From Streptomyces hoynatensis (lineage in GTDB: Bacteria; Actinomycetota; Actinomycetes; Streptomycetales; Streptomycetaceae), in assembly GCF_003626535.1 (NCBI RefSeq), contig NZ_RBAL01000006.1, positions 1-64,000 of the forward strand: DNA of 64,000 nucleotides. Direction: 5' to 3'. Made by a program: the position numbers and the translations under genes. Below the pieces are notes generated by a model that ran no database searches, was not told the DNA's origin, and was given only the letters and a program-made list of their open reading frames with translations. This document shows, in pieces, positions 8,256 through 17,522 of the stretch (within the stretch, counting starts at the first letter, position 1; every line of letters starts with the position of its first letter).

Positions 8256-9254
8256 ATGGACAGGAACACCCAGGCGAAACCTGCCGCACCCCCGGCGGGT
8301 TCCGCCGCCGCCCCCGCCGCGGCCGCCGCCCGCCCCCAGGCCGGGCCCCGGGCCGGCGAGGAGGCCGCGGCGCCCCGCCGGGAGGGCCGGGCGGCGGGCC
8401 AGGCCGGACGCGCGCGGCGCCCCCGCCGCCGCGGCGAGCGCGGCCCCGCCGCCTCGATCGGGCTGCACCTGACGCTGCTCGTGGCCGCCTTCATCGCGGT
8501 GTTCCCGCCGCTGTGGCTGCTGGTCACCTCGTTCAAGCCGAAGAGCGACACCTTCACCCTGTCCCTGGTCTCGCACTTCACGCTCGGCAACTACGACCAC
8601 GTCCTGAACGACACCGAGTTCCTCACCTGGTTCGGCAACTCGGTCCTCGTCGTGCTGCTGACCACCGTCATCGGCGTCCTCATCTCCGCGACCACCGGCT
8701 ACGCGCTCAGTCGCTTCCGCTTCCCCGGCATGCGCCCGCTGATGTGGACCCTGCTGATCACGCAGATGTTCCCGATGGCCGTGCTCATCGTGCCGCTGTA
8801 CAACCTCATGTCGCGCTACGACATGCTGAACCGGCCCAGCGCCCTCGTCGTCACCTACCTGACCATCGCCGTGCCCTTCTGCGCCTGGATGATGAAGGGC
8901 TTCTTCGACACCATCCCGGTGTCCATCGACGAGTCGGGCCGCGTCGACGGGCTCAGCCCCTTCGGCACCTTCTGGCGCCTCGTCCTGCCGCTGGCCAGGC
9001 CGGGGCTCGCGGTCACCGGCTTCTACACCTTCGTCACCGCCTGGGCCGAGGTCGCCTACGCCTCGGCCTTCATGACCGGCGAAAAGCACCTCACGCTGGC
9101 CGGCGGCCTGCAGACCTTCGTCAACCAGCACACCCAGGACTGGCACCTGATGACGGCCGCTGCCGTGCTCATCGCCATCCCCGCCACGCTGGTCTTCGGC
9201 TACGCCCAGCGCCACCTGCAGGCCGGGCTCACCGCCGGGGCGGTCAAGACCTGA
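8256..9254 (+). CDS. malG: maltose ABC transporter permease MalG
   Basis: The protein has about 332 residues. The first 60 form an Ala/Pro/Arg-rich cytosolic tail, and six membrane helices follow. The ATPase-docking motif is DESGRVDGLSPFGTFWRLVLP, in the second half. GGAGG at 8241-8245 serves either the ATG at 8256 or an in-frame GTG at 8250 that overlaps the malF stop. I prefer the ATG for its spacing. With MalF it forms the membrane channel for maltose or maltodextrin uptake. The low-complexity N-terminal tail is longer than in most MalG proteins. Confidence 0.9.
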   Translation: MDRNTQAKPAAPPAGSAAAPAAAAARPQAGPRAGEEAAAPRREGRAAGQAGRARRPRRRGERGPAASIGLHLTLLVAAFIAVFPPLWLLVTSFKPKSDTFTLSLVSHFTLGNYDHVLNDTEFLTWFGNSVLVVLLTTVIGVLISATTGYALSRFRFPGMRPLMWTLLITQMFPMAVLIVPLYNLMSRYDMLNRPSALVVTYLTIAVPFCAWMMKGFFDTIPVSIDESGRVDGLSPFGTFWRLVLPLARPGLAVTGFYTFVTAWAEVAYASAFMTGEKHLTLAGGLQTFVNQHTQDWHLMTAAAVLIAIPATLVFGYAQRHLQAGLTAGAVKT

Positions 9255-9322
9255 CCCGCCGCCCGGCCCCCGGCCCCGTTCGCCTCCACCGACCTGACCG
9301 ATCCGACGACCACGAGGACGAC

Positions 9323-10984
9323 ATGACCCAGCACCTCGCTGACCGCGCTCAGCCGAGCAGCGACCCGGCCCAGGCCACGCCCTGGTGGCGCGATGCCGTC
9401 ATCTACCAGGTCTACCCGCGCTCGTTCGCCGACGGCGACGGCGACGGCATGGGCGACCTCGCCGGCATCCGCGGCAGGCTCCGCCACCTGGCGGACCTCG
9501 GCGTCGACGCCGTCTGGCTGAGCCCCTTCTACGCCTCACCCCAGGCCGACGCGGGCTACGACGTGGCCGACTACCGGGCCATCGACCCCGTCTTCGGCGA
9601 CCTGCACGACGCCGACGCCCTGATCCGCGACGCCCACGACCTGGGCCTGCGGGTCATCGTCGACCTCGTGCCCAACCACTCCTCCGACCAGCACGAGTGG
9701 TTCCAGCGGGCGCTGCGGCAGGGCCCGGGCTCCCCGCTGCGCGACCGCTACCACTTCCGCCCGGGCAAGGGGACCGACGGCGAACTCCCGCCCAACGACT
9801 GGGAGTCCATCTTCGGCGGCCCCGCCTGGACCCGCACCACCAACCCCGACGGCACCCCCGGCGAGTGGTACCTGCACCTCTTCGCCCCCGAACAGCCCGA
9901 CCTGAACTGGGAGAATCAGGCGGTCCGCGACGAGTTCCGCTCCGTGCTGCGCTTCTGGCTCGACATGGGCGTCGACGGCTTCCGGATCGACGTCGCGCAC
10001 GGCCTGGTCAAGGCCCCGGGGCTGCCCGACATGGGCCGCGCCGGCCAGCTGGAGCTGCTCGGCACCCAGGTGCTTCCGTTCTTCGACCAGGACGGCGTCC
10101 ACGAGATCTACCGCTCCTGGCGCAAGATCCTCGACGAGTACCCGGGGGAGCGGATCGGCGTCGCCGAGGCGTGGACGCCGAACGCGGGCCGCACCGCCCT
10201 GTACGTGCGCGAGGACGAGCTGCACCAGGCGTTCAACTTCCACTACCTGACCACCCCGTGGGACGCCGCCGCGCTGCGGGAGGTCATCGACTCCTCCCTC
10301 GACTCGATGCGCCCGGTGGGGGCGCCCACCACCTGGGTGCTGTCCAACCACGACGTGGTCAGGCACCGCACGCGGCTGGGCGGCGGCCTGCGCAGGGCGC
10401 GGGCCGCGACCCTGCTGATGCTCGCGCTGCCCGGCTCGGCCTACCTGTACCAGGGGGAGGAACTCGGGCTGCCCGAGGTCACCGACCTGCCGGACGAGGT
10501 GCGCCAGGACCCGGCGTTCTTCCGCCGCGACCACCCCGCGGGCGGGCAGGGCGGGCTGCGCGACGGCTGCCGCGTGCCCCTCCCCTGGAGCGCGAACGGC
10601 CCCTCCTACGGCTTCGGTTCCGGCGGCAGCTGGCTGCCGCAGCCCGCGGACTGGGGCAGGCTCTCGGTCGCCGAGCAGACCGGGGACCCGTCCTCGACCC
10701 TGGAGTTCTACCGCGCCGCCCTGGCCCTCAGGCGGGCCGAGCGGGCGCTGGGCGCGGGGGAGGGCGTCGAGTGGCTCCGGGCGCCGGACGGCGTGCTCGC
10801 GCTGCGCCGCCGCGGCGCCGACGGAAGCGCCGTGATCTGCGCGGTCAACACCACGGGCGAGGCCGTCGAGGTGTCCTCGCTGCTGCCGGCCGAGGGGCGG
10901 CTGCTGCTGGCCAGCGGTCCGCTGCCCGACCCGTCCCCCTCGGCGGTGCTGCCGGCGGACACCACCGTGTGGTGGCGGGCGTGA
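9323..10984 (+). CDS. aglA: alpha-glucosidase, GH13 (maltodextrin-cleaving)
   Basis: The 553-residue cytosolic GH13 enzyme has WWRDAVIYQVYPRSF at the start and a catalytic set in order: VPNHS near residue 117, the nucleophile Asp in DGFRIDVAH (about 223), the acid/base Glu in VAEAW (about 282), and SNHD (Asp about 344). There is no signal peptide. It would cleave imported maltose or maltodextrin to glucose. It follows malG after a 68-base gap, and its TGA overlaps the GTG of the next regulator by four bases. The sequence class matches the alpha-glucosidase found downstream of malG in Streptomyces. Trehalose or isomaltose activity cannot be excluded. Confidence 0.9.
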   Translation: MTQHLADRAQPSSDPAQATPWWRDAVIYQVYPRSFADGDGDGMGDLAGIRGRLRHLADLGVDAVWLSPFYASPQADAGYDVADYRAIDPVFGDLHDADALIRDAHDLGLRVIVDLVPNHSSDQHEWFQRALRQGPGSPLRDRYHFRPGKGTDGELPPNDWESIFGGPAWTRTTNPDGTPGEWYLHLFAPEQPDLNWENQAVRDEFRSVLRFWLDMGVDGFRIDVAHGLVKAPGLPDMGRAGQLELLGTQVLPFFDQDGVHEIYRSWRKILDEYPGERIGVAEAWTPNAGRTALYVREDELHQAFNFHYLTTPWDAAALREVIDSSLDSMRPVGAPTTWVLSNHDVVRHRTRLGGGLRRARAATLLMLALPGSAYLYQGEELGLPEVTDLPDEVRQDPAFFRRDHPAGGQGGLRDGCRVPLPWSANGPSYGFGSGGSWLPQPADWGRLSVAEQTGDPSSTLEFYRAALALRRAERALGAGEGVEWLRAPDGVLALRRRGADGSAVICAVNTTGEAVEVSSLLPAEGRLLLASGPLPDPSPSAVLPADTTVWWRA

Positions 10985-11994
10985 GCGAGGCCGGGCCGGA
11001 GCAGAGCCCGGCCCGGCTCGCCGACATCGCCCAGCACGCCGAGGTGAGCGAGGCCACGGTCAGCCGGGTGCTCAACGGCAAGGCCGGGGTGGCCGCGGCC
11101 ACCAGGCAGCGGGTGCTCGCCGCCCTGGACGTGCTGGGCTACGAGCGCCCGCTGCGGCTGCGGCAGCGCAGCGCCGGCCTGATCGGCCTGGTCATCCCCG
11201 AGCTGACCAACCCGATCTTCCCGGCCTTCGCGCAGGTCATCGAGCAGTTCCTGGCCGGGCACGGGTACACGCCCGTGCTGTGCACCCAGAGCCCGGGCGG
11301 GGCCACCGAGGACGAGCTGGTGGAGCAGCTCGTCGAACGCGGCGTCACCGGCATCGTCTTCCTCTCCGGCCTGCACGCCGACACCAGCGCGGAACCGGCC
11401 CGCTACACCAGGCTGGCCGGGCGCGGGGTGCCGTTCGTGCTGATCAACGGGTACAACGAGCGGATCAGGGCCACCTTCGTCTCGCCGGACGACGCGGCCT
11501 CCACCAGGATCGCGGTGCGGCACCTGCGGGCCCTCGGGCACGAGCGGATCGGGCTCGCGGTCGGGCCCGGCAGGTTCGTGCCGGTGCGGCGCAAGGTGGC
11601 GGGGTTCCTCGCCGAGACGGAGGGCGCGGGGCCGGTGCGGCACTCGCTGTTCAGCGTGGAGGGCGGGCAGGCGGCCTGCGCCGCGCTGCTCGACGAGGGC
11701 TGCACGGCCGTGGTGTGCGGCAGCGACATGATGGCGCTCGGCGCGATCCGCGCGGCCAGGCAACGCGGCCTCGCGGTGCCCGAGGACGTGTCGGTGGTCG
11801 GCTACGACGACTCGCCGCTGTTCGCGTTCACCGACCCGCCGCTGACCACGCTGCGGCAGCCGGTGCGGGCGATGGCGAGCGCCGCGGTGAACGCGCTGCT
11901 CGAGGAGATCGGCGGCAACCCGGTCCAGCACACCGAGTTCGTCTTCCAGCCCGAACTGGTCGTCCGCGGCTCCACCGCCAAACGCCCCGCCTGA
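10981..11994 (+). CDS. second LacI-family regulator, MalR paralogue
   Basis: The 337-residue protein is closely related to the malR product at 4702-5730. It shares the HTH core SEATVSRVLNGK, the block NPIFPAFAQVI, SGLHADTS/T, FVPVRRK and the C-terminal ELVVRGST. It overlaps aglA by four bases (GTGA), so it should be co-translated with the mal operon. That arrangement implies feedback control by a regulator made only when the operon is on. It has residues typical of sugar binding (VVGYDDSPLFAFTDPPLTT). Whether it binds the same operator as MalR or a different one cannot be seen from sequence. Confidence 0.88.
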   Translation: MSEAGPEQSPARLADIAQHAEVSEATVSRVLNGKAGVAAATRQRVLAALDVLGYERPLRLRQRSAGLIGLVIPELTNPIFPAFAQVIEQFLAGHGYTPVLCTQSPGGATEDELVEQLVERGVTGIVFLSGLHADTSAEPARYTRLAGRGVPFVLINGYNERIRATFVSPDDAASTRIAVRHLRALGHERIGLAVGPGRFVPVRRKVAGFLAETEGAGPVRHSLFSVEGGQAACAALLDEGCTAVVCGSDMMALGAIRAARQRGLAVPEDVSVVGYDDSPLFAFTDPPLTTLRQPVRAMASAAVNALLEEIGGNPVQHTEFVFQPELVVRGSTAKRPA

Positions 11995-12215
11995 CCCCCG
12001 GCCCCACCCCCCGGGCCCCGGGGCGGGGCGGGTCCGGCGCCGCGCCGCGGCCCGGCGCCCCGTCCCGTGCGGCGTCCGCCGGCCCGCCGACGCTCGCCCG
12101 GCGCCACGGGTGACCCGTTCTTCTGCCAGGCCCGCGAGTGCCCGGGCACCGGCGCGTGCGCGGGGGGCCGCCGCCCCGGGGGGCGGTCGTCCGGGGGCGG
12201 CGGGGGCCGCCGGGG

Positions 12216-14228
12216 TCAGTTGCCCAGCATGGTCAGGGAGTTTCCGTCCGCCAGCCGGGCCGTGAGTTCCACCCGGGCGCCCTCGGCGGCCGGGAGGACC
12301 AGGGTGCGGCCCTCGGCCTGGCCGCGGACCCCGCCCTCGGCGGTGATCCGGGTGACGTCCTGGCTGCCGGCCGCCAGGAGGTACCACTCCTGGCGCGGCG
12401 ACTTCCACAGCACCCCGCTCAGCACGGCCGCCTGCCGCGGCCCGCAGGCCGGGGCGTCCTCGTCGGCCGCCGTCAGCGAGCCGGGTTCTGCCTTCTCCGC
12501 GTCCCCGGCCGGGGGCAGGAACTCGGTCAGCGACCTGCTGCCCGCCCCGCGCCAGGTTTCGGCCCGCAGGCACAGCCAGCGCGCCCTGCCCCCGCCGTCC
12601 GGCAGGTCCTGCTCGGCGAAGGGCCACAGGTTCACCGCCCGCACCCCGCCGCCGGCGATCTGCGGCAGCCCGCAGGCGATACGTGCCCAGGCGGCGCGGG
12701 CCGCCGGGTCCCCCGCGGCGTCCGAGGGGCTCTCCGGGGCCCCGTGGGTGAGCAGGGCGGGCGTCAACTCGCCCAGGTCGGCGAGGAGATAGCGGTCCCT
12801 GGCGAGGGCGGAGCCCACCGAGAGCACGGGGAAGCCGGCGCACCCGGCGGCCGCGTCCCCGGTCCCGGCCGCGGTGCGCAGGGGCGCGGTGACGCCCGCC
12901 TCGTCCACGGCCAGGGCCGCGGGCTCGCGCGCCGGGTCCAGCAGGTCGGAGACGGCCGCGCCGGTCACCCAGGGCGCGGTCAGGTAGGTGGTGTTGCCGT
13001 CGCGGCGGGCCAGCACCACCGCGGAGGCGGCGCGCGCGTCGGCCCCGTCCGCCCGTGCGAAGTCGAGGAGCGCCCCACCCTCGCCCGCCCCGGCGGGCTC
13101 GGCGTACCGCACCAGGCGCAGCCCGTCGTACAGCAGCACCACCGAGAAGTCCGCCGCCCGCCCGGCGAACAGCAGTTGCGCGGGTCCCGGCGGGGGGCCG
13201 GTCTGGGTGCCGGGCGTGGCCGAGACCGTGGCCTCCTCGCCGGGCCGCGCCCACACCGCGAGCGCCCGCCGCAGCAGGCCGCCGTCGTGCAGCGCCCCTC
13301 CGCGGGCGGGCCACACCGAGAAGTCGGTGCGGGCCGAGTGCCGCCACACGTCGGCCGGGATGCGCCGCAGGCCCTGCGGGTCGAGCGCCGCCTGCGCGGC
13401 CTCGTTGCGCGCGTACGGCGGGGCGGCGGGACCGTCGGGGCCCCAGTCCCCGGGCGCGAAGGCGAGGCCGCAGGCGAGGAGCGCGAGGGCCGCGCAGCCG
13501 GCCAGGGCGGCACCGGCGAGCCTGCGGCGGCGCCGCAGATCGGTCGGCAGGGCCCGCAGCGCGCAGGGGTCGGCCGGGGCCGCCGCCGCGATGGCCCGCG
13601 GCAGCTCCCCGGCCGCGCCGCGCGCGGCGCTCAGCTCACCGGCCGGCACCCCGGCCTCGGCGAGCAGTTCGCCGATCGCCGAGTCGGGCAGCCCGTCGAG
13701 CCGCCACAGGGCGAACGCCGCCCGGGCCGCCGGCGTCAGGCCGGCCAGCGCCTCGTCCAGGGCGGCCTGCCCCGGCTCCGCGGGGGCGGGGACCAGCCGC
13801 AGGCCGAGCACCCGGGGCAGCAGCAGCGGCGGCCTCGGCGGCCAGGGCAGCGCGCGACCGCCGACCGTGCGCGAACGGCAGGCGCGCAGCGCGCCCTTGA
13901 GGACCCGCAGGCGCAGGCAGGCGTAGCCGGGGTCGCCCGGGGCGCCCGCCGCCTGCGGGGCGGCGGCCTCCGGCGGGCCGAGCGGGGGCTGCCCCTGCCC
14001 CGGGCCGTGGGCGCGCTGGGCCGGGAGGGCGGGGGGCGCGGCGGCCCGCCCGCCCCCGGGCAGGGCGCGCTGGACGAGGGCGTGCGCGGCCAGCACCCGC
14101 CGGTCGCGGCCGAGCCCGGCGGGCAGGATCAGGTAGCCGAGCCGGACGAGTCGTGGGTAGTGCTCGGCGAGTGCCGCCTCGGCGGCCTTGCGGCCGACGC
14201 CGGGCGCGGAGACGTCGCTGGGGGACAT
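12216..14228 (-). CDS. sigma-like/transmembrane chimera with large extracytoplasmic domain
   Basis: The 670-residue protein has an unusual layout. Residues about 15-55 (AALAEHYPRLVRLGYLILP) resemble sigma region 2. About 155-205 (ALAGLTPAARAAFALWRLDGLPDSAIGELLAEAGV) look like a sigma region 4 helix-turn-helix. One membrane helix (AGAALAGCAALALLACGLAF) lies around 235-255, and about 410 residues follow outside. The exported part has WD/beta-propeller-like short strands (DFSVVLLYDGLRLV, NTTYLTAPW, EWYLLAAGS). It reads in the same direction as the response regulator 58 bases upstream of it. I recall homologues across Streptomyces annotated only as membrane proteins. Transcriptional activity is speculative, as the sigma-like parts are degenerate. 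Confidence 0.75.
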   Translation of the reverse strand: MSPSDVSAPGVGRKAAEAALAEHYPRLVRLGYLILPAGLGRDRRVLAAHALVQRALPGGGRAAAPPALPAQRAHGPGQGQPPLGPPEAAAPQAAGAPGDPGYACLRLRVLKGALRACRSRTVGGRALPWPPRPPLLLPRVLGLRLVPAPAEPGQAALDEALAGLTPAARAAFALWRLDGLPDSAIGELLAEAGVPAGELSAARGAAGELPRAIAAAAPADPCALRALPTDLRRRRRLAGAALAGCAALALLACGLAFAPGDWGPDGPAAPPYARNEAAQAALDPQGLRRIPADVWRHSARTDFSVWPARGGALHDGGLLRRALAVWARPGEEATVSATPGTQTGPPPGPAQLLFAGRAADFSVVLLYDGLRLVRYAEPAGAGEGGALLDFARADGADARAASAVVLARRDGNTTYLTAPWVTGAAVSDLLDPAREPAALAVDEAGVTAPLRTAAGTGDAAAGCAGFPVLSVGSALARDRYLLADLGELTPALLTHGAPESPSDAAGDPAARAAWARIACGLPQIAGGGVRAVNLWPFAEQDLPDGGGRARWLCLRAETWRGAGSRSLTEFLPPAGDAEKAEPGSLTAADEDAPACGPRQAAVLSGVLWKSPRQEWYLLAAGSQDVTRITAEGGVRGQAEGRTLVLPAAEGARVELTARLADGNSLTMLGN

Positions 14229-14286
14229 ACCGGCTGAACGAGGACACCGCCCCCCGGTTACGAAGGGACAGCAGTGCGAGCCGCGC

Positions 14287-14934
14287 CTACCTGCGCTCCA
14301 GGTAGGCGAGCACCGCGAGCACCCGCCGGTTGTCGTCGTCGGAGGGCGGCAGGCCCAGCTTCGTGAAGATGTTGGAGGTGTGCTTGGCCACGGCCCGCTC
14401 GGTCACCACAAGACGCTCGGCGATCGCCGCGTTGGAACGGCCCTGCGCCATCAGCTCCATGACCTCCAGCTCCCGCGGAGTCAGCTTCTCCAGCGGGGAG
14501 TTCCTGGTGCGCTGGGCCAGCAGCTGCTGGATCACCTGCGGGTCCATGGCGGTGCCGCCCGCGGCGACCCGGCGGACCGCGTCCACGAACTGTTCGGCGT
14601 CGAAGACCCGGTCCTTGAGCAGGTAGCCGACGCCGCCGTTGCCGTCGGCGAGCAACTCGCGGGCGTACAGCTGCTCCACGTGCTGGGAGAGCACCAGGAC
14701 CGGCAGCCCCGGCTGCTCGCGGCGGGCCTGCAGGGCGCACTGGAGGCCCTCGTCGGTGAACGAGGGCGGCAGCCGGACGTCGACCACGGCGACGTCCGGC
14801 TTCAACTCGGCCAGGGCGCGGGTGAGTTCGGGGCCGTTGTCCACCGCAGCGGCGATCTGGAAGTCGTGTGCCTCCAGGAGCCGGACCAGACCGTCCCGCA
14901 GCAGGAACAGGTCTTCGGCGAGGACGACACGCAC
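14287..14934 (-). CDS. NarL/FixJ-family response regulator
   Basis: The protein is 215 residues. The receiver domain has acidic pair E7/D8, phospho-acceptor D52 (AVVDVRLPP) and K107 (YLLKDR). The LuxR-type HTH is LTPRELEVMELMAQGRSNAAIAERL with KHTSNIFTKLGL, residues about 150-195. The GTG at 14934 is the only start that gives a full receiver. It pairs most simply with the kinase at 16221-17522, although the PI-PLC-like gene lies between them. Upstream and downstream neighbours are all on the same strand. Confidence 0.9.
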   Translation of the reverse strand: MRVVLAEDLFLLRDGLVRLLEAHDFQIAAAVDNGPELTRALAELKPDVAVVDVRLPPSFTDEGLQCALQARREQPGLPVLVLSQHVEQLYARELLADGNGGVGYLLKDRVFDAEQFVDAVRRVAAGGTAMDPQVIQQLLAQRTRNSPLEKLTPRELEVMELMAQGRSNAAIAERLVVTERAVAKHTSNIFTKLGLPPSDDDNRRVLAVLAYLERR

Positions 14935-15021
14935 GGGCTCTCCTGGGTGTTCGCGTGGGCTGGGTGGGCCCGGGGGCGGGGGCCGTGGCGACCCGGGGCC
15001 CCGGGCGGGCGAGGCACCAGC

Positions 15022-16086
15022 CTAGCCGCGCGGTACCACGGTGGACAGCACGGAGGGCAGCGCGTGCCAGTCCGAGCTGACCACGCTCGCCCCGGCCGCC
15101 GCGAGCGCGTTCACCCGCACCAGGGCCTCGGCCTCGGTGGGGGAGGTGGCCGAGATGGCGGGCGGCACGCCGTGCGCGTCGGTCATCACCAGCAGGTAGT
15201 GGCGGTCGGCGTACCAGGAGGTGTCCACGCCCTGGACGTAGGCGGTGGCGTCCCCGTCGAAGACCACGAACCACGGGCGCAGCGAGGCGTCCTGGTAGCG
15301 GCTCGCCCGCGGGTCGCCGGCCTGTGCGCCGTGCACCGCGGGGAAGGCGGCCGTCTCGGCGAGGGTGCCGGCCTGGGCGCTGTCGCGCAGGTGGCGGGCG
15401 TACTCGACGTCGGTCCACAGGCCGTCGAAGGGGTTGGCCTCCTCGACGGTGCCCGGTATGAGGTGGATGAGGAACCGCCCGGCCAGCTCCTGGCGGCTGG
15501 GCCAGCCGCCGGCCAGGACCGCCTCGTCGAGGGTGGCGTGGCCGCCGATCAGGTCGCCCGGGCCGAACACGGCCTCGCCCAGGGCCCCGCGCACCAGGCG
15601 GTCGAACTCGTCGGGGCCGCGGCCGAGGTTGTCGGCGAAGCCGTCCTTCAGCTCGACCTTGATCAGGACGGGGCGGTGCCCCGGGTGGGCGTCGTGCCAG
15701 GCCCGCAGGTCGGCCAGGCAGCCGGCCAGGGACCGGTTGCGCGCTCCGGTGCGCAGCCCGTCCGCGGAGGCGGCGCCCACGCAGTTGTTGGCGTTGCCGA
15801 ACGGGTTGTCGTGCGAGACGCGCCAGCCGCTGCCGAACGCGTTGGTCCACACGTCGAGTTCGAGCATGCCGGCCCCCGAGTCGAGGGCGTCGGCGAAGTA
15901 GGGGAAGGTGTCCTGGAGGTAGGCGTTGTGCACGCCGACCGTGGTGGCGGCCGAGTAGGCCGCCCGGTCCCGGTCGCCGGCCTCGGCCGCCTGCGTGGCG
16001 GAGGGGAGGGCGAGGGGGGTGGCCAGGAGGGCCGCGAGGAGGGTCGCGGTGCCGGCCGCCCGCCGGACCAGCCGCATGGGACGCAT
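15022..16086 (-). CDS. secreted calcium-dependent phosphoinositide phospholipase C-like protein
   Basis: The 354-residue protein has a Sec-type signal (MRPMRLVRRAAG, then hydrophobic LLAALLATPLALPSATQAAEA). The mature part matches the PI-PLC-C1 type: TTVGVHNAYLQDTFPYFADALDSG with an active-site-like His early, MLELDVWTNAF, WRVSHDN with the second His, and PVLIKVELK. It probably cleaves phosphoinositides or related phosphodiesters outside the cell. ATG 16086 or ATG 16077 may start it. It sits between a kinase and a response regulator gene on the same strand, so it may be a target or a signal generator of that system. The substrate is not known. Confidence 0.82.
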   Translation of the reverse strand: MRPMRLVRRAAGTATLLAALLATPLALPSATQAAEAGDRDRAAYSAATTVGVHNAYLQDTFPYFADALDSGAGMLELDVWTNAFGSGWRVSHDNPFGNANNCVGAASADGLRTGARNRSLAGCLADLRAWHDAHPGHRPVLIKVELKDGFADNLGRGPDEFDRLVRGALGEAVFGPGDLIGGHATLDEAVLAGGWPSRQELAGRFLIHLIPGTVEEANPFDGLWTDVEYARHLRDSAQAGTLAETAAFPAVHGAQAGDPRASRYQDASLRPWFVVFDGDATAYVQGVDTSWYADRHYLLVMTDAHGVPPAISATSPTEAEALVRVNALAAAGASVVSSDWHALPSVLSTVVPRG

Positions 16087-16220
16087 ACGCTGCCGCCTTC
16101 GCTGAGGGGAGGGCCGGCGCTCTCCCGGCGCCGGCCGTGAGCATGAACGCGGCACCAGCGTAGGCGGGTTGGCGGGCCCCGCGGTGAGGGCCGGGAGAAC
16201 GGGCGGCCAACGCGGGCGGC

Positions 16221-17522
16221 TCAGCGGGTGGCCCCGCCTCCCGTGGCCGGGGTGCAGGGGATCTCGATGGTGACGAGGGTCGGCCCGCCCTCGGGGCTGC
16301 TGAGCGCGAGCACCCCGTCGAAGGCGCCGAGACGCCGCTCCAGGCCGCGCAGGCCGGTGCCGCCGTCCAGGCTGGCGCCGCCGCGGCCGTTGTCGGTGAC
16401 GGCGATGCGCAGGGTGCGCTCCTCGCGCCCGTAGTACATGTCCACCCAGGCGCGTTCCGCTCCCGAGTGCTTGGCGGCGTTGGTGAGGATCTCGCTGACC
16501 GCGAAGTAGGCGGCGGACTCCACCGGCTCGTCGAACCGCCCCGGCAGGTCCACCTCCACGTCCACCGGCAGCGCCATCCGCAGCGCGAGCGCCCGGACCG
16601 CGTCCCCGAGGCCGCGTTCGGCCAGCACCGGCGGGTGGATGCCGCGGACCAGGTCGCGCAGTTCGGTCAGCGCCTCGGCCGAGTTCTCCCTGGCCTGGGC
16701 GAGCAGCCGCTTGGCCTGGCCGGGGTCCTTCTCGATCAGCGCCTCGACGGCGCCCAGGCTCATGCCCATCGCGACCAGCCTGGCCTGGGCCCCGTCGTGC
16801 AGGTCCCGCTCGATGCGGCGCAGCTCGGCGGCGGAGCTGTCGAGCGCGTCGTGCCTGGTCTCCTGGAGCCGGGCCACCCGCTGCGCCAGCAGCTGCTTCT
16901 CCGAGGCGCCGGTCATGCCGCGCAGCATCGCGAAGTGCCCGCGCAGCAGCGGCACGTTGCACCAGAAGGCCGCCGCCAGCAGGCCGGTGCCGACCAGGGC
17001 GGCGAGGAAGGCCGTGAACCAGGAGTCCACCGGCACGAACGTGTACCAGTAGGTGCCGCCCGCGTCCACGATCGGCCGCCACACCCCGGCGAGCAGCACC
17101 AGGCCGTAGAGGAAGTAGCCGGGCAGCGTCCAGGTGAGCATCACCAGGATGGAGCCGGCGACCGCGTCCGCGAACAGCCACTGCACGTCCCGCCAGGTGG
17201 CCGGGTCCCGCAGCGCGTGGGTCGTCAGCTGCACCTGGCCGGCCAGGCCGCCGGCCCGCACGGGCAGCGGCCGGTAGCCGGAGGGCACCGTCATGCCGAA
17301 CCACTCCTGCGCCCAGGCGCGCCGCCGGTCCGCGTGGGCGCGCACCGCGCGGGCCAGCGGCGGGGTGGTGACCAGCCCCAGCCCGATGGGGACCAGCCCG
17401 ACGGACACCAGGAACAGGATGAAGAGGGCCTGGGAGAGCACCAGGGTGTGCACGGTGAGCAGCATTCCTCTGGCGGCCGCCACCAGTGCCGCCCGTCCTC
17501 GTCGCGCTTCCACGCCCACCAC
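16221..17522 (-). CDS. sensor histidine kinase (HisKA_3 type)
   Basis: The protein is 433 residues. It has membrane helices at about 25-55, 120-150 and 170-190, the dimerisation/phospho-acceptor motif RRIERDLHDGAQARLVAMG with H242, and a C-terminal HATPase with NAAKHSGA, DNGRGGA and GTGLRGLERRL. This is the NarL-type kinase class, matching the regulator at 14287-14934. The extracytoplasmic loop is short, which suggests sensing in or at the membrane. It starts at tandem GTGs (17522). A weak promoter region of about 240 bases separates it from the divergent oxidoreductase gene. Confidence 0.9.
   Translation of the reverse strand: MVGVEARRGRAALVAAARGMLLTVHTLVLSQALFILFLVSVGLVPIGLGLVTTPPLARAVRAHADRRRAWAQEWFGMTVPSGYRPLPVRAGGLAGQVQLTTHALRDPATWRDVQWLFADAVAGSILVMLTWTLPGYFLYGLVLLAGVWRPIVDAGGTYWYTFVPVDSWFTAFLAALVGTGLLAAAFWCNVPLLRGHFAMLRGMTGASEKQLLAQRVARLQETRHDALDSSAAELRRIERDLHDGAQARLVAMGMSLGAVEALIEKDPGQAKRLLAQARENSAEALTELRDLVRGIHPPVLAERGLGDAVRALALRMALPVDVEVDLPGRFDEPVESAAYFAVSEILTNAAKHSGAERAWVDMYYGREERTLRIAVTDNGRGGASLDGGTGLRGLERRLGAFDGVLALSSPEGGPTLVTIEIPCTPATGGGATR

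Noticed and set aside
9385..10980. Frame joining the aglA region to the second LacI gene
   Set aside because: Only the LacI part is real. The rest is an out-of-frame, Arg/Pro-rich reading of aglA, so this is no fusion.
12009..12023. CCCCGGG-C-CCCGGGG palindrome after the second LacI gene
   Set aside because: With only a one-base centre it makes a poor terminator, and such runs are common in this GC-rich DNA.
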